Positions 37,021-46,670 of a stretch of 64,000 bases of DNA are shown in pieces. Below the pieces are notes generated by a model. It made no database searches. It was not told where the DNA came from and saw nothing but the letters and a program-made list of their open reading frames with translations. How positions within the stretch are numbered: the first letter of the stretch is position 1; the number at the start of each line of letters is the position of its first letter. Both the position numbers and the translations under genes were made by a program. This stretch comes from Alteromonas sp. a30 (GTDB lineage Bacteria; Pseudomonadota; Gammaproteobacteria; Enterobacterales; Alteromonadaceae): assembly GCF_026788005.1 (NCBI RefSeq), contig NZ_JABEPE010000013.1, forward strand, positions 62,001 through 126,000. Reading direction: 5' to 3'.

Positions 37021-38523
37021 ATGAACCAAGTCAAAAAAGTCGTCATTGTAGGTGGTGGTACGGCAGGCTGGATGTCTGCTGCATTATTGAAAAAAGTCAT
37101 TGGTCCCGTTATCGATATTGAGCTGGTTGAATCTGAACAAATTGGCACAGTCGGAGTAGGGGAAGCCACTATCCCGCCCATTCAAAATGTGAACGCGGTA
37201 TTAGGCATTAATGAAGCCGAATTCTTAAAAGAAACACAAGGCACCATTAAGCTTGCCATCAAGTTCGAGAATTGGCGCACACAAGGAGAAAGCTACTACC
37301 ATACCTTTGGGGCTGCTGGAAAAAGCTTCGCGTTTTGTCATTTTCATCACTTTTGGCGTCGAGCAAATATGCTGGGAGAGCCTTACAGCTTTTGGGAGTA
37401 TGACCTTAATTACTTATGTGCGGAAGCCGGTAAATTTGCCAAAATTAACGCAAAAGACCCAATACTCGATCTCGATTACGCCTACCACTTCGATGCTTCT
37501 TTATATGGGCAATACTTACGAAAACTCAGTGAGAAAATGGGGGTTGTTCGCACAGAAGGACTCATCGATAAGGTTAAACAAGATGAAACAAGCGGCTTCA
37601 TTACCGCCTTAAAGCTCAAAGATGGCCGCGAAATCACAGGTGATCTTTTCATTGATTGTTCTGGCTTTAAAGGATTACTGACTCAACAAACATTAGGTAC
37701 AGGTTACGATGATTGGAGCCATTTACTCCCCTGTGACAGAGCCTTAGCAGTGCCTTCAGAGCGTTTCGAAAACACCTTACCCTATACCCGATCCATCGCT
37801 CATAAAGCCGGTTGGCAATGGCGCATTCCGTTACAGCATCGAAATGGCAATGGACTTGTGTATTGCAGTCGATATTATTCCGATGATGAAGCCGCAGACT
37901 TATTACTTTCTAACTTAGAAAGCAAAGCTACAGGCGATCCAAGTCTCATTCATTTTAGAACGGGACGACGACGTAAACAGTGGAATAAAAATGTAGTTGC
38001 GGTTGGCCTGGCAAGCGGTTTTCTAGAACCATTAGAGTCCACGAGTATTCATTTGATTCAGACCGCCATTGTCCGCTTAATCCATTTATTTCCGCATCAT
38101 GGTATTTACCAATCCAATATTAAAGAATACAACAAGTTATCTAAGCTAGAGTTTGAACAAATACGTGATTTTCTAGTACTGCATTACCATGTCAATGAAC
38201 GCCAAGATAGCCAGTTTTGGAAAGACATGCAGCAACTCGAAATTCCAGACTCGTTGCAGCAAAAAATCCAACTATTCAGAGAAAGCGGGGCTTTGTTACG
38301 TGATCAAAACGACTTATTTTCAGAGTCCTCTTGGTTACAAGTTATGATGGGACAGGGAATCACACCTAAAGACTATCATCCCATTGCCGAACAACCTTCA
38401 GAAGCCGCCTTAAAAGACATGCTGGCGAGCATACGTAAAGTCAAGCTGGACCCAATAGCAAAATTGCCAACCCATGATGCATTTTTGCAGCAATACTGTG
38501 CCAAACCTAATAATTCAAAGTAA
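37021..38523 (+). CDS. Flavin-dependent tryptophan-halogenase-family protein
   Basis: This 500-residue FAD enzyme has the dinucleotide motif VVIVGGGTAGWMSAALLKK at the N-terminus, the halogenase catalytic Lys77 in GTIKLAIKFENW, the WxWxIP signature at residues 265-270 (GWQWRIP), and FLEPLEST near 336 with the conserved Glu. These match PrnA/RebH-type halogenases. In marine bacteria such genes often sit beside carbohydrate TonB receptors, and their substrate there is unknown. A longer frame from 36919 is rejected because it would run through the terminator hairpin; the ATG at 37021 begins right before the FAD motif. The GH31 gene starts four bases after its stop. Confidence 0.88.
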   Translation: MNQVKKVVIVGGGTAGWMSAALLKKVIGPVIDIELVESEQIGTVGVGEATIPPIQNVNAVLGINEAEFLKETQGTIKLAIKFENWRTQGESYYHTFGAAGKSFAFCHFHHFWRRANMLGEPYSFWEYDLNYLCAEAGKFAKINAKDPILDLDYAYHFDASLYGQYLRKLSEKMGVVRTEGLIDKVKQDETSGFITALKLKDGREITGDLFIDCSGFKGLLTQQTLGTGYDDWSHLLPCDRALAVPSERFENTLPYTRSIAHKAGWQWRIPLQHRNGNGLVYCSRYYSDDEAADLLLSNLESKATGDPSLIHFRTGRRRKQWNKNVVAVGLASGFLEPLESTSIHLIQTAIVRLIHLFPHHGIYQSNIKEYNKLSKLEFEQIRDFLVLHYHVNERQDSQFWKDMQQLEIPDSLQQKIQLFRESGALLRDQNDLFSESSWLQVMMGQGITPKDYHPIAEQPSEAALKDMLASIRKVKLDPIAKLPTHDAFLQQYCAKPNNSK

Positions 38524-38526
38524 ACA

Positions 38527-41070
38527 ATGACAAAAAATAAGCTGAGATTAGCAACACCTGCTCGCCATTCTTCCATAACACACCGGTTCAAGGTTTTTAC
38601 CGTAAATGCTTTGAGCTCATTGATTATTGTCTGTCCTATAAGTCATGCAAAAACCTTTGAAAGCTATCAACTGGAAAATAACCAATTAACTGTCCTACTT
38701 GATGAAGCTAATATTCAGTTTGCGCCAGTGAACTCGGCAACGATCGAAGTTAATTATACGCGTGCAGATATGAAGTCTTTGCCTTCATTTGCATTAGCCG
38801 AGGCACCACAAGATCGTTCTTTTACACTCACAGAAGGCGCAAATACACTGACTTTTGCAAGTGCCGAGCTGATTGTTGAAATTACAAAATCGCCTTTTTC
38901 TGTGGCTTACTACAAAACCGTGAATAAAGATAAGGCGGGAAAGGGTAAGCAATCAAACACAAATAAAAAGAGAATACTGCTTTCCCGTCATAACGGCGGC
39001 TTTTTCCATCATGATGCCTTACGCGGCGTGCGCTTTGCCTTGCAAGCAAACGAAAAAATTCTCGGTGGAGGCCAACGTGTGATGGGGATGGATCGTCGAG
39101 GAAAGCGTCTGCCCTTGAACAACAAAACCCACTGGTCCTACACAGACTATTCCGATGGTATGTATTATTCGCTATCCGGGATTATGTCGTCAAAAGGTTA
39201 CATTATTGCTTTTGATAACTCGGCCAAAGGGCACATGGATATTGGTGCTTCCACCTCTGATGTTTTGCAGTTTGAAGCGGTAGCTGGGCGCAACGCTTAC
39301 CTCTTTTCTGTTGGTGATGATTATTCCGATCTTATCAACAACTTTACCGATGCCACTGGCAAACAACCTTTACCGCCACGTTGGGCTTTAGGCAGCTTTG
39401 CATCCCGCTTTGGTTATCATAACGAAGCAGAAGTCAGAAATGTGGTTACGGAATACCAAAAACAAGACTTCCCACTGGATACCGTCATTCTCGACCTTTT
39501 CTGGTTTGGTAAAGACGTAAAAGGGCATATGGGCTCGCTGCAATGGGATACCTCAGCCTTTCCTAATCCCGACAAAATGCTACAAGACTTTTCCTCTCAA
39601 GGCATAAAAACCTTATTAGTAACAGAACCTTACATTATTCAAACCTCCAAAAATTGGGAAAATGCAGTCGCAGCAGAAGCGTTAGCAAAAAATCCCGCAG
39701 GCGGAGTTAAAGAAATTGACATGTTTTTCGGTCGAGGCGGCTTGGTTGATGTCTTTTCTGAAAAGGGACGAGATTGGTTTTGGCAGTTTTATCAGCAACA
39801 ATTTGAACAAGGTGTTGCTGGTGTTTGGGGCGATTTAGGCGAGCCAGAAGCGCACCCCGACGATACCATTCATGCCCTTGGCAGCGCTAACAGCGTACAT
39901 AACGCCTTTGGGCATCAATGGGCAAGCTTAATTCACGAAAATTACCAAGAACAGTATCCCAATAAACGCCTATTTTTATTGATGCGCTCAGGCTTTTTGG
40001 GCTCACAACGTTTTGGCATGATGCCATGGACGGGCGATGTTTCCCGCTCTTGGGGGGGACTCGGTGCACAAGTCGAGTTATCGCTACAGATGGGCATCTT
40101 GGGATTGGGTTATACCCATTCTGATTTAGGTGGCTTTGCCACTCATGAAGTGTTCGATGCCGAGCTTTATATCCGTTGGCTGCAATATGGCGTATTTCAG
40201 CCAGTCTATCGTGTTCATGGCTTTGAGAGTGTTGCCCCAGAGCCAATTTTTCATGATGAGCACACCAAAAATATTGTGCGTGATTACATGAAATTGCGCT
40301 ATCGAATGCTGCCTTATAATTACACGCTCGCCTACGAAAACAGCGTATCTGGCATGCCTATGATGCGCCCGTTGTTCTTCGACGAAGCATACTCAAGCAA
40401 CTCAAGTCATCACGGGTCAGAAAGCAGTGCGCAAAAACTGGCACAAGCAATAGACTATCGCACGGGGTATTTCTGGGGGGATGCATTTTGGATTGAACCT
40501 GTCATCGCCGCTCACCAACAAACGCAAACCACCTTTTTGCCGGAGGGCATTTGGTTTGATTTTTGGCAGGAGCAACTTTTCCGTGGGGGCAAATACGTAA
40601 CCATACCCATAAACATTCAAACCTTACCCGTGTGGGTGAAAGCGGGCAGTTTTGTGCCTATGATTCAGCCGATTAATAACACGGAAGCTTATGATGGCGC
40701 GCAAGTGGAGTTGCACTACTACCATCACAAAAGCGTTGAATCAGCAGAAGGGCAATGGTACGAGGATGACGGTAAAGATGCTAAAGCCTTGGTACACAAT
40801 CAATACCGTTTATTTAAGTTGAGTGCGAAAACTACACCAAACGAACTGATGTTAACGGTTAACAGTATTAGCGGAGGCTATGTTTCTGAGCCTAAGCAAC
40901 GCAGCATCACATGGGTTGTACATCAAATCTCGAATAAACCCAGTGTGGTAACGCTAAATAACCAACCAATTTCATTTACTTATGATGAAGAATCTAAGCA
41001 ATTATCCGTTCCTGTTAAGTGGCAAGCTGATCTCGCTAATCGTCTAATAAAGGTGAAAATTGATGTATAA
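38527..41070 (+). CDS. GH31 family alpha-glucosidase
   Basis: This 847-residue enzyme has a long signal sequence (hydrophobic part near residues 27-40, likely cleaved after SHA), an N-terminal beta domain, and a GH31 catalytic barrel. Key residues are the nucleophile Asp near 436 in GVWGDLGEPEAHP and the acid/base Asp near 504 in PWTGDVSRSWGG, plus ILDLFWFGKD near 325. It probably acts in the periplasm, releasing glucose from the ends of maltooligosaccharides or transferring glucosyl units. The variant LGEPE in place of the usual MNEP/MTEP-like sequence makes hydrolysis versus transglycosylation uncertain. The stop overlaps the pullulanase start by 11 bases. Confidence 0.9.
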   Translation: MTKNKLRLATPARHSSITHRFKVFTVNALSSLIIVCPISHAKTFESYQLENNQLTVLLDEANIQFAPVNSATIEVNYTRADMKSLPSFALAEAPQDRSFTLTEGANTLTFASAELIVEITKSPFSVAYYKTVNKDKAGKGKQSNTNKKRILLSRHNGGFFHHDALRGVRFALQANEKILGGGQRVMGMDRRGKRLPLNNKTHWSYTDYSDGMYYSLSGIMSSKGYIIAFDNSAKGHMDIGASTSDVLQFEAVAGRNAYLFSVGDDYSDLINNFTDATGKQPLPPRWALGSFASRFGYHNEAEVRNVVTEYQKQDFPLDTVILDLFWFGKDVKGHMGSLQWDTSAFPNPDKMLQDFSSQGIKTLLVTEPYIIQTSKNWENAVAAEALAKNPAGGVKEIDMFFGRGGLVDVFSEKGRDWFWQFYQQQFEQGVAGVWGDLGEPEAHPDDTIHALGSANSVHNAFGHQWASLIHENYQEQYPNKRLFLLMRSGFLGSQRFGMMPWTGDVSRSWGGLGAQVELSLQMGILGLGYTHSDLGGFATHEVFDAELYIRWLQYGVFQPVYRVHGFESVAPEPIFHDEHTKNIVRDYMKLRYRMLPYNYTLAYENSVSGMPMMRPLFFDEAYSSNSSHHGSESSAQKLAQAIDYRTGYFWGDAFWIEPVIAAHQQTQTTFLPEGIWFDFWQEQLFRGGKYVTIPINIQTLPVWVKAGSFVPMIQPINNTEAYDGAQVELHYYHHKSVESAEGQWYEDDGKDAKALVHNQYRLFKLSAKTTPNELMLTVNSISGGYVSEPKQRSITWVVHQISNKPSVVTLNNQPISFTYDEESKQLSVPVKWQADLANRLIKVKIDV

Positions 41071-43912
41071 ATTAACGCGACTTTCGTTGTTAGCATTACC
41101 CGTGTCACTATTGTTATCGTGCCAGTCGGCAACTAATGTCAATTCAAATACAGATACAGCGTTGTCTTTAAATCAGTTGTCGACGTTGTCATTTCCGAGT
41201 GTTAACAGTAGCGACTTTTCCGCGCATTGGCTTAAACCCGACCTTATCCTATTACATTCCAAGGCGGAAAAAGCTTGGTTGGTTAGTTCCACTAACGCAC
41301 AGCTTGATGAAGATAAACAGGGCCAAGGAACGGTGTTAAAACCCACTTCGATTCCGAGCGATATAGCGAAAAAATACCCACATCTTTCTGACTTTCATGC
41401 ATATTCCATTTCATTACCACAGCACGCAGTTAAAAGCCTATTAAAAACTCAGCTTGCGGTGGTGACTGAAAATGCTCAAGGTCAACGAGAACACATGGCC
41501 TATGTCCAACATTACGGCGTGCTCGATGCCTTATACACCCAGAAAAATCAAGATGCTGATGAGTTACGCTATGGCGCGTTTGTCGCCAAACCAACATCCT
41601 CAGCGCATTCAGCGATAACCTTCCGGCTATGGGCACCTACCGCAAAACAAGTGTGGGTAAATGTTTATAGCCAAGACAAACGTTTGCTCAAACAGTTGGC
41701 ATTGCAAGAAGATAGTCAAACGGGAGCGTGGTCAACGACCACCGAACAAGTCAAATTAGGCGATTATTATCGTTATCAGATTCAGCAGTATCACTATCAA
41801 ACGCAAGCCATCGAGCGTATCGATGTGACAGATCCATATTCGTTGAGCTTGTCAACAAATAGCGAATACTCTCAAGTTGTAGACTTGAATTCGCCAGAAA
41901 CCGCACCAGAAAATTGGTTTTCACATCAATCACCCGTACTTTCTCATCCAGAAGCTCAAATCATTTATGAAACACATGTTCGTGATTTTAGTGCCGCGGA
42001 GCGGGCATTATCTAATGAAAAGCATCGGGGAAAATACAAAGCATTTTTAGACACTAACTCCTTTGGCGCCAAACACCTCAAATTACTCCGTGAGTCGGGT
42101 TTAAATGTAATTCATTTATTACCTACGTTTGATATTGGTACGGTAAATGAAGATCCATCACAAGTCATTTTCCTGTCGGACACGCTAGTCAAAGCCTGTG
42201 AAATTGTACCGCAAATGGGGCTATGTACCGAAACTGCAAGCTATCAAACCAGCCTCGAAGAGATGCTTCAGCGGCTCGACCCGTTATCCGCGAATGCACA
42301 AACCATTATTGAAAAAATTCGTCAACACGATCCCTACAATTGGGGTTACGACCCTTACCATTATACGGTTCCAGAAGGGAGCTACGCAGTGAATCCTGAA
42401 GGCTCTGCGCGCATCGTCGAATTTCGGGAGATGGTTCAAGCCATACACGAAAAAGGCTTCCGTGTCGTGATGGATGTGGTGTACAACCATACCTACGAAG
42501 CGGGGCTTAAGCCTAAGTCTGTTCTCGATAAAGTGGTACCACAATATTATCATCGCCTGAATCCGGTCAGTGGTGCGATTGAACAGTCTACTTGTTGTGA
42601 TAACACCGCAACGGAACATCGAATGATGACCAAGCTGATGATCGATTCTCTAAAAGTGTGGGCGAAAGATTACAAAATAGATGGTTTTCGCTTCGATTTA
42701 ATGGGACACCAACCCAAAGCAACCATGTTAGCCGCGCGCGAAGCAGTGCGTGAAATCGACCCCGACACCTACTTCTACGGAGAAGGTTGGAACTTTGGTG
42801 AGGTTGCCAACCATGCTCAATTTGAGCAATCAACTCAACTGGCTTTAGCGGGCACGGAAATAGGCACATTTACCGACAGATTACGAGACGCTGTTCGTGG
42901 AGGCTCTTCTTTCGCCAGTGGTGACGACATTCGCGCCGGGCAAGGACTTGGCAACGGCCTTTATGTTTATCCGAATGAGCTGCAAGCAGGAGCGGATGCC
43001 AGCGCAGTTAAACACGAATATGAGTTATCCATGGATCAAGCTCGCATTGGTTTAACCGGAAACTTAGCAAACTATCCGCTAATCACGGAAGACAACCAAG
43101 AAAAGCGCGGCAGTGATATTGCCTATGGAAGTGCGCCAACCGGTTATGCCCTCGATCCTGCGGACAGCATTAACTATGTTTCCAAACATGATAATCAAAC
43201 CTTGTGGGACAACAACCAATACCGCATTCCTTTTGACGCTACACCAGAAGAGCGGGTTGATTTTCAATTGTTGTCGCTAGCGTACCCGTTATACGCACAA
43301 GGCATTCCCTTTTTGCACATGGGTAGCGAATTGCTGAGATCAAAGTCTTTCTTGCGTGATAGCTACGACTACAATGACTGGTTTAATCGTGTTGATTACT
43401 CAATGCAGTACAACAATTACGCAAAGGGTTTACCGCCTAGCGTTAAAGACAAAGATAACTGGCCTTTAATTCGTCGTTTATTAACGAACAATGAGGGTAG
43501 GGACAAGGTCACTGCTGAACATATTGCGGCCGCACGTTCTCGTGTCTTAGACATGATTAAAATCCGCTCGTCATCGCCGTTGTTTTCTTTACCCGACGAG
43601 GCGTCGATACTGAAACGAGTGAGCTTTCACGATCATCGTAAACGAGATGGTTTAATTGTGATGCAAATTAGTGATAAAGCACCGCTTGACAATATTGATC
43701 CGAACTACGAGCAAATCTTGGTTATTTTTAATAATACACGGGAAGATATGACGTTATCCGTGCGCGGAGTGAATCATTATCAGTTGCATCCAATATTGGC
43801 TAAAAATCCAAATACACCGAAGCCCCGGTTATTAATTGGCGACGTTGTTTTAATGAAAAAATTATCAGTGAGTGTGCTGGTTATCCCAGAAAGAAAAAGG
43901 TTAGGTAACTAA
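41060..43912 (+). CDS. Pullulanase-type alpha-1,6-glucosidase, lipoprotein
   Basis: This 950-residue GH13 enzyme hydrolyses alpha-1,6 branch points. It has a lipobox (LLLSC, acylated Cys near residue 21), a pullulanase N-terminal domain, the family signature YNWGYDPYHYTVPEGSYA near 428, and four catalytic regions: MDVVYNHTY near 472, GFRFDLMGH with nucleophile Asp546, YGEGWNFGE with Glu575, and SKHDNQ with Asp711. The lipid anchor suggests attachment to the outer membrane. It ends the locus. Two adjacent ATG codons are possible starts. Confidence 0.93.
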   Translation: MMYKLTRLSLLALPVSLLLSCQSATNVNSNTDTALSLNQLSTLSFPSVNSSDFSAHWLKPDLILLHSKAEKAWLVSSTNAQLDEDKQGQGTVLKPTSIPSDIAKKYPHLSDFHAYSISLPQHAVKSLLKTQLAVVTENAQGQREHMAYVQHYGVLDALYTQKNQDADELRYGAFVAKPTSSAHSAITFRLWAPTAKQVWVNVYSQDKRLLKQLALQEDSQTGAWSTTTEQVKLGDYYRYQIQQYHYQTQAIERIDVTDPYSLSLSTNSEYSQVVDLNSPETAPENWFSHQSPVLSHPEAQIIYETHVRDFSAAERALSNEKHRGKYKAFLDTNSFGAKHLKLLRESGLNVIHLLPTFDIGTVNEDPSQVIFLSDTLVKACEIVPQMGLCTETASYQTSLEEMLQRLDPLSANAQTIIEKIRQHDPYNWGYDPYHYTVPEGSYAVNPEGSARIVEFREMVQAIHEKGFRVVMDVVYNHTYEAGLKPKSVLDKVVPQYYHRLNPVSGAIEQSTCCDNTATEHRMMTKLMIDSLKVWAKDYKIDGFRFDLMGHQPKATMLAAREAVREIDPDTYFYGEGWNFGEVANHAQFEQSTQLALAGTEIGTFTDRLRDAVRGGSSFASGDDIRAGQGLGNGLYVYPNELQAGADASAVKHEYELSMDQARIGLTGNLANYPLITEDNQEKRGSDIAYGSAPTGYALDPADSINYVSKHDNQTLWDNNQYRIPFDATPEERVDFQLLSLAYPLYAQGIPFLHMGSELLRSKSFLRDSYDYNDWFNRVDYSMQYNNYAKGLPPSVKDKDNWPLIRRLLTNNEGRDKVTAEHIAAARSRVLDMIKIRSSSPLFSLPDEASILKRVSFHDHRKRDGLIVMQISDKAPLDNIDPNYEQILVIFNNTREDMTLSVRGVNHYQLHPILAKNPNTPKPRLLIGDVVLMKKLSVSVLVIPERKRLGN

Positions 43913-43931
43913 AAAAACCAAACCTTTATTT
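43896..43931 (+). terminator. Possible terminator at the end of the glucan locus
   Basis: AAAGGTT / AACCTTT arms flank an 18-base loop that includes the pullulanase stop codon, followed by an AT-rich tract. Weak. Confidence 0.35.
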
Positions 43932-44025
43932 AATCCATGTTTCTTCAAAAAATCATATTGTCACAATGATACTTGTTAGCTAGCTTTAATAATAATTGAT
44001 CTTAAAATATGAAGAATGTTGAAAC

Positions 44026-45870
44026 ATGGCTCGCTCTATTACAGCCGAAAATAATTACCGCGACAAAGCGGCACATGAATTTGAATTTTTGTATCAGCCT
44101 ATACTTGATATGGAAACAAATCAGATCAACGCCGTTCAGGTGTCGCTAGTCAATAGTGAAGCATCAGAAATTGCAATAACAGAACATAACGAAACCTCTT
44201 TTGTTCACGCTTTACTGGATTCAATATCGCTTGTTAAAAAATTAACAAATGTTCAACGCCATATTTCTTTAGTCATTGAAGCCAACGGATGCATAGTTAA
44301 TCAAGAAGCCATTACAGAAATAAGTCATGCCATAAGCACTTATTTAAAACAGCTGAAAATGGATGCTAATCAGGTATTTTGGTTGATAAATTCACAATCA
44401 AGCAATGCATTTATCGAAAGCTCACACCAGCTTTCAGAGCACATCGGTTTTAATTTGCTCTATGGTGATGTTGAGATCCCCAAAAAAGAATATTTATCTG
44501 AGCATAAATGTTTTAAAACCTGCGCTTATGATTTTAAGTTCGACTTACAATCAGAAAATATCCCTAATATTTCCTTAGCTCATTCTCCTGATAATATTTC
44601 CGTCTTCAATATCAATAATTTGATGAAGAGTTTGCCAAAAAATCAATTTGACGGTGAAGCAAGAATATTGACCAGTTATAAAAGTGGGAAACGCCAAGAT
44701 CGGCGGTTATTTTATTACTTTCCTAAAATGGCATTTCTTGAATCCAAAGAGTTACTCTCGGAATTACGTTGGATAATGGGGTCAATTTCAGAATTAATTG
44801 ATATTTTAAAACAACAACGCCCCGTCATTTTAATTTTTGCTTCGGATCATCAAAGCCTACCGCATTTGACCCAGAAATTAAAAAGTGATTTTGATAGTTG
44901 TATTTTTATAGAAACAATTGACGAACTGAAATCATACGCCGCAAGCGCTGACGTTTTAATCACACTTATCGATGAATTTGACCTCATAGAAGCCATGTAT
45001 CGCAGCCTTGGGCAACTACCCGTTATTTTCTTGGAAGACTCCACCTCTCAAACCCATTCTTACAGTAAATCAATCGGTAAAATTGCTTCATTCGATATGT
45101 TCGATTTAGAAAATTCATACCAGCTTTTTTTATCGCGATTGATTAGTAAAGTCGGATTCAAACAAGAGCTAACTGCTAGCAATTCAATCGCCTTAAAGAG
45201 TATGGAGCAAGCGTCACAATATGGTGCCGTTGTGGAATACTGTAAGCAGTTATTTAAGCTCGAAACCCCCGATGCCTTAATGACAAGTATTGGTCAATTC
45301 TTTGATAAACAATTTGGGCTCAAAGCCGCCATTATGTTGATAGCGAATGAACAGCGTTACTACTACTTTCATGAGCATGAACAATGTTCGCCTTTGGTGC
45401 GTAAAGTGCTGCATATTGTGCATAGAAAAGGGCGTGTTTATCAGTACCAAGACAATCGTCTTGTGTTTAATGATGACACGATTAGTATCATTATTCTCAA
45501 TGCCCCCACGGATGAGGAAGGGCTCGACAAATTAAGAGATTTAGGAGCAACGGTTGTGACAATTTTCGGCGAAAAATGGAAAGAGTGCCGAGAATCACTC
45601 GCACTAAGCGCTGTGTCGAATCGGATCCATAGTATTTCCACCAATATTAGTAAGTTTACTCAGATCATGAAGGAAAAGCAGGAAAACTCGCTTAACGACT
45701 TTGAGAAGCAGATTCAAGATAGCTTCCATTCAATGGATTTTACTGCGGCGCAAGAAGAATTCTTACTCGGGCTGGGTAAAAGCATGGTAAAAACGTTAAA
45801 CTTCAGCCACGAATTAAAAGCCTTAGAAAAACTAGTATTAGATGCACATCAAATTATAAAACAAAAGTAG
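44026..45870 (+). CDS. Degenerate EAL / pseudo-receiver / GAF-like signalling protein
   Basis: I recognise no named family for this 614-residue protein. Residues 14-150 resemble the start of an EAL domain (EFLYQPILDMETNQI) but the catalytic EAL motif is absent. Residues 265-375 look like a receiver fold (PVILIFASDHQSLPHL ... PVIFLEDSTSQ) lacking an Asp at the phosphorylation position. Residues 390-520 resemble the sensor-like domain seen after receivers in some alteromonad and pseudomonad proteins (MEQASQYGAVVEYCKQLF), followed by a helical, probably coiled-coil tail (525-614). No membrane segment. It stands alone, 105 bases before an ABC transporter gene. A non-catalytic cyclic-di-GMP or protein-binding regulator is a reasonable guess. 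Confidence 0.55.
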   Translation: MARSITAENNYRDKAAHEFEFLYQPILDMETNQINAVQVSLVNSEASEIAITEHNETSFVHALLDSISLVKKLTNVQRHISLVIEANGCIVNQEAITEISHAISTYLKQLKMDANQVFWLINSQSSNAFIESSHQLSEHIGFNLLYGDVEIPKKEYLSEHKCFKTCAYDFKFDLQSENIPNISLAHSPDNISVFNINNLMKSLPKNQFDGEARILTSYKSGKRQDRRLFYYFPKMAFLESKELLSELRWIMGSISELIDILKQQRPVILIFASDHQSLPHLTQKLKSDFDSCIFIETIDELKSYAASADVLITLIDEFDLIEAMYRSLGQLPVIFLEDSTSQTHSYSKSIGKIASFDMFDLENSYQLFLSRLISKVGFKQELTASNSIALKSMEQASQYGAVVEYCKQLFKLETPDALMTSIGQFFDKQFGLKAAIMLIANEQRYYYFHEHEQCSPLVRKVLHIVHRKGRVYQYQDNRLVFNDDTISIIILNAPTDEEGLDKLRDLGATVVTIFGEKWKECRESLALSAVSNRIHSISTNISKFTQIMKEKQENSLNDFEKQIQDSFHSMDFTAAQEEFLLGLGKSMVKTLNFSHELKALEKLVLDAHQIIKQK

Positions 45871-45974
45871 CGTTTAAAATAACACTCATCTGTGGTTGAA
45901 ACCCATAATTATCATCGCTAGACTTCACACTTTTTCTAAGTGTAGTACGCCTAAAAAAGTTAACGGAAAGCAAC

Positions 45975-46670
45975 TTGGTATCAAACAATTCTATTGAAAT
46001 TAATGACTTAGTGTTTGGTTGGGATAAGCACTTACCGCCAATAATCCATATTCCAAAATGGACAGTCAAACATAACGACAGTGTTTTCCTTCATGGTCCA
46101 TCAGGGACGGGAAAATCAACTTTGTTGAATATTGTTTGCGGCATCCTCGCTCCCGATGAAGGAAAAGTGGATGTACTTGGGGAGTCAATATTTAAACTCA
46201 GGGCTAACGCTAGAGATAAATTTCGGGCACAACACATCGGTGTAATCTTTCAGCAATTTAACTTATTACCCTATTTAAATGTTCTTGAAAATATCCAGAT
46301 AGGTCCTTATTTTTCATCAAAAAGAGATATAAATCCTGAATATTTAGCGTATATTCTAGAGACTTTGGAATTAAATCAGAGTAAAAATTTGCTACAAAGC
46401 AAAGCTAAAAATTTAAGTGTTGGCCAACAGCAGCGTGTTGCGGTTGCAAGGGCTTTAGTCAATCAACCTGAAATTATTATTGCGGACGAACCGACCTCAG
46501 CGCTTGATAGTGTAATGCGAGATCAATTTATCGAGTTGCTTTTCAAAACAACCGAAAAAACAGAGTCCACCATTATTTTTGTTAGCCACGATAAAGGGCT
46601 TGCAAGCAACTTCAATACATTAGTTAGCCTAGAGCAAATCAATAAAGTCGCCGGAAAAAGTGAATGTTAG
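45975..46670 (+). CDS. ABC transporter ATP-binding protein, LolD/MacB type
   Basis: This 231-residue ATPase has Walker A HGPSGTGKST (residues 35-44), Q-loop VIFQQFNLLPYLNVLENI near 88, signature LSVGQQQRVAVARAL near 140 and Walker B IIIADEPTSALDS near 162. This is the pattern of the MacB/LolD branch. It starts at a TTG with the ribosome site GGAAAG just upstream; no ATG fits. Its stop overlaps the start of the FtsX-like permease by seven bases, so the two form one transporter. The substrate is unknown; the partner's His-rich loop suggests a link with metal handling. Confidence 0.9.
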   Translation: MVSNNSIEINDLVFGWDKHLPPIIHIPKWTVKHNDSVFLHGPSGTGKSTLLNIVCGILAPDEGKVDVLGESIFKLRANARDKFRAQHIGVIFQQFNLLPYLNVLENIQIGPYFSSKRDINPEYLAYILETLELNQSKNLLQSKAKNLSVGQQQRVAVARALVNQPEIIIADEPTSALDSVMRDQFIELLFKTTEKTESTIIFVSHDKGLASNFNTLVSLEQINKVAGKSEC

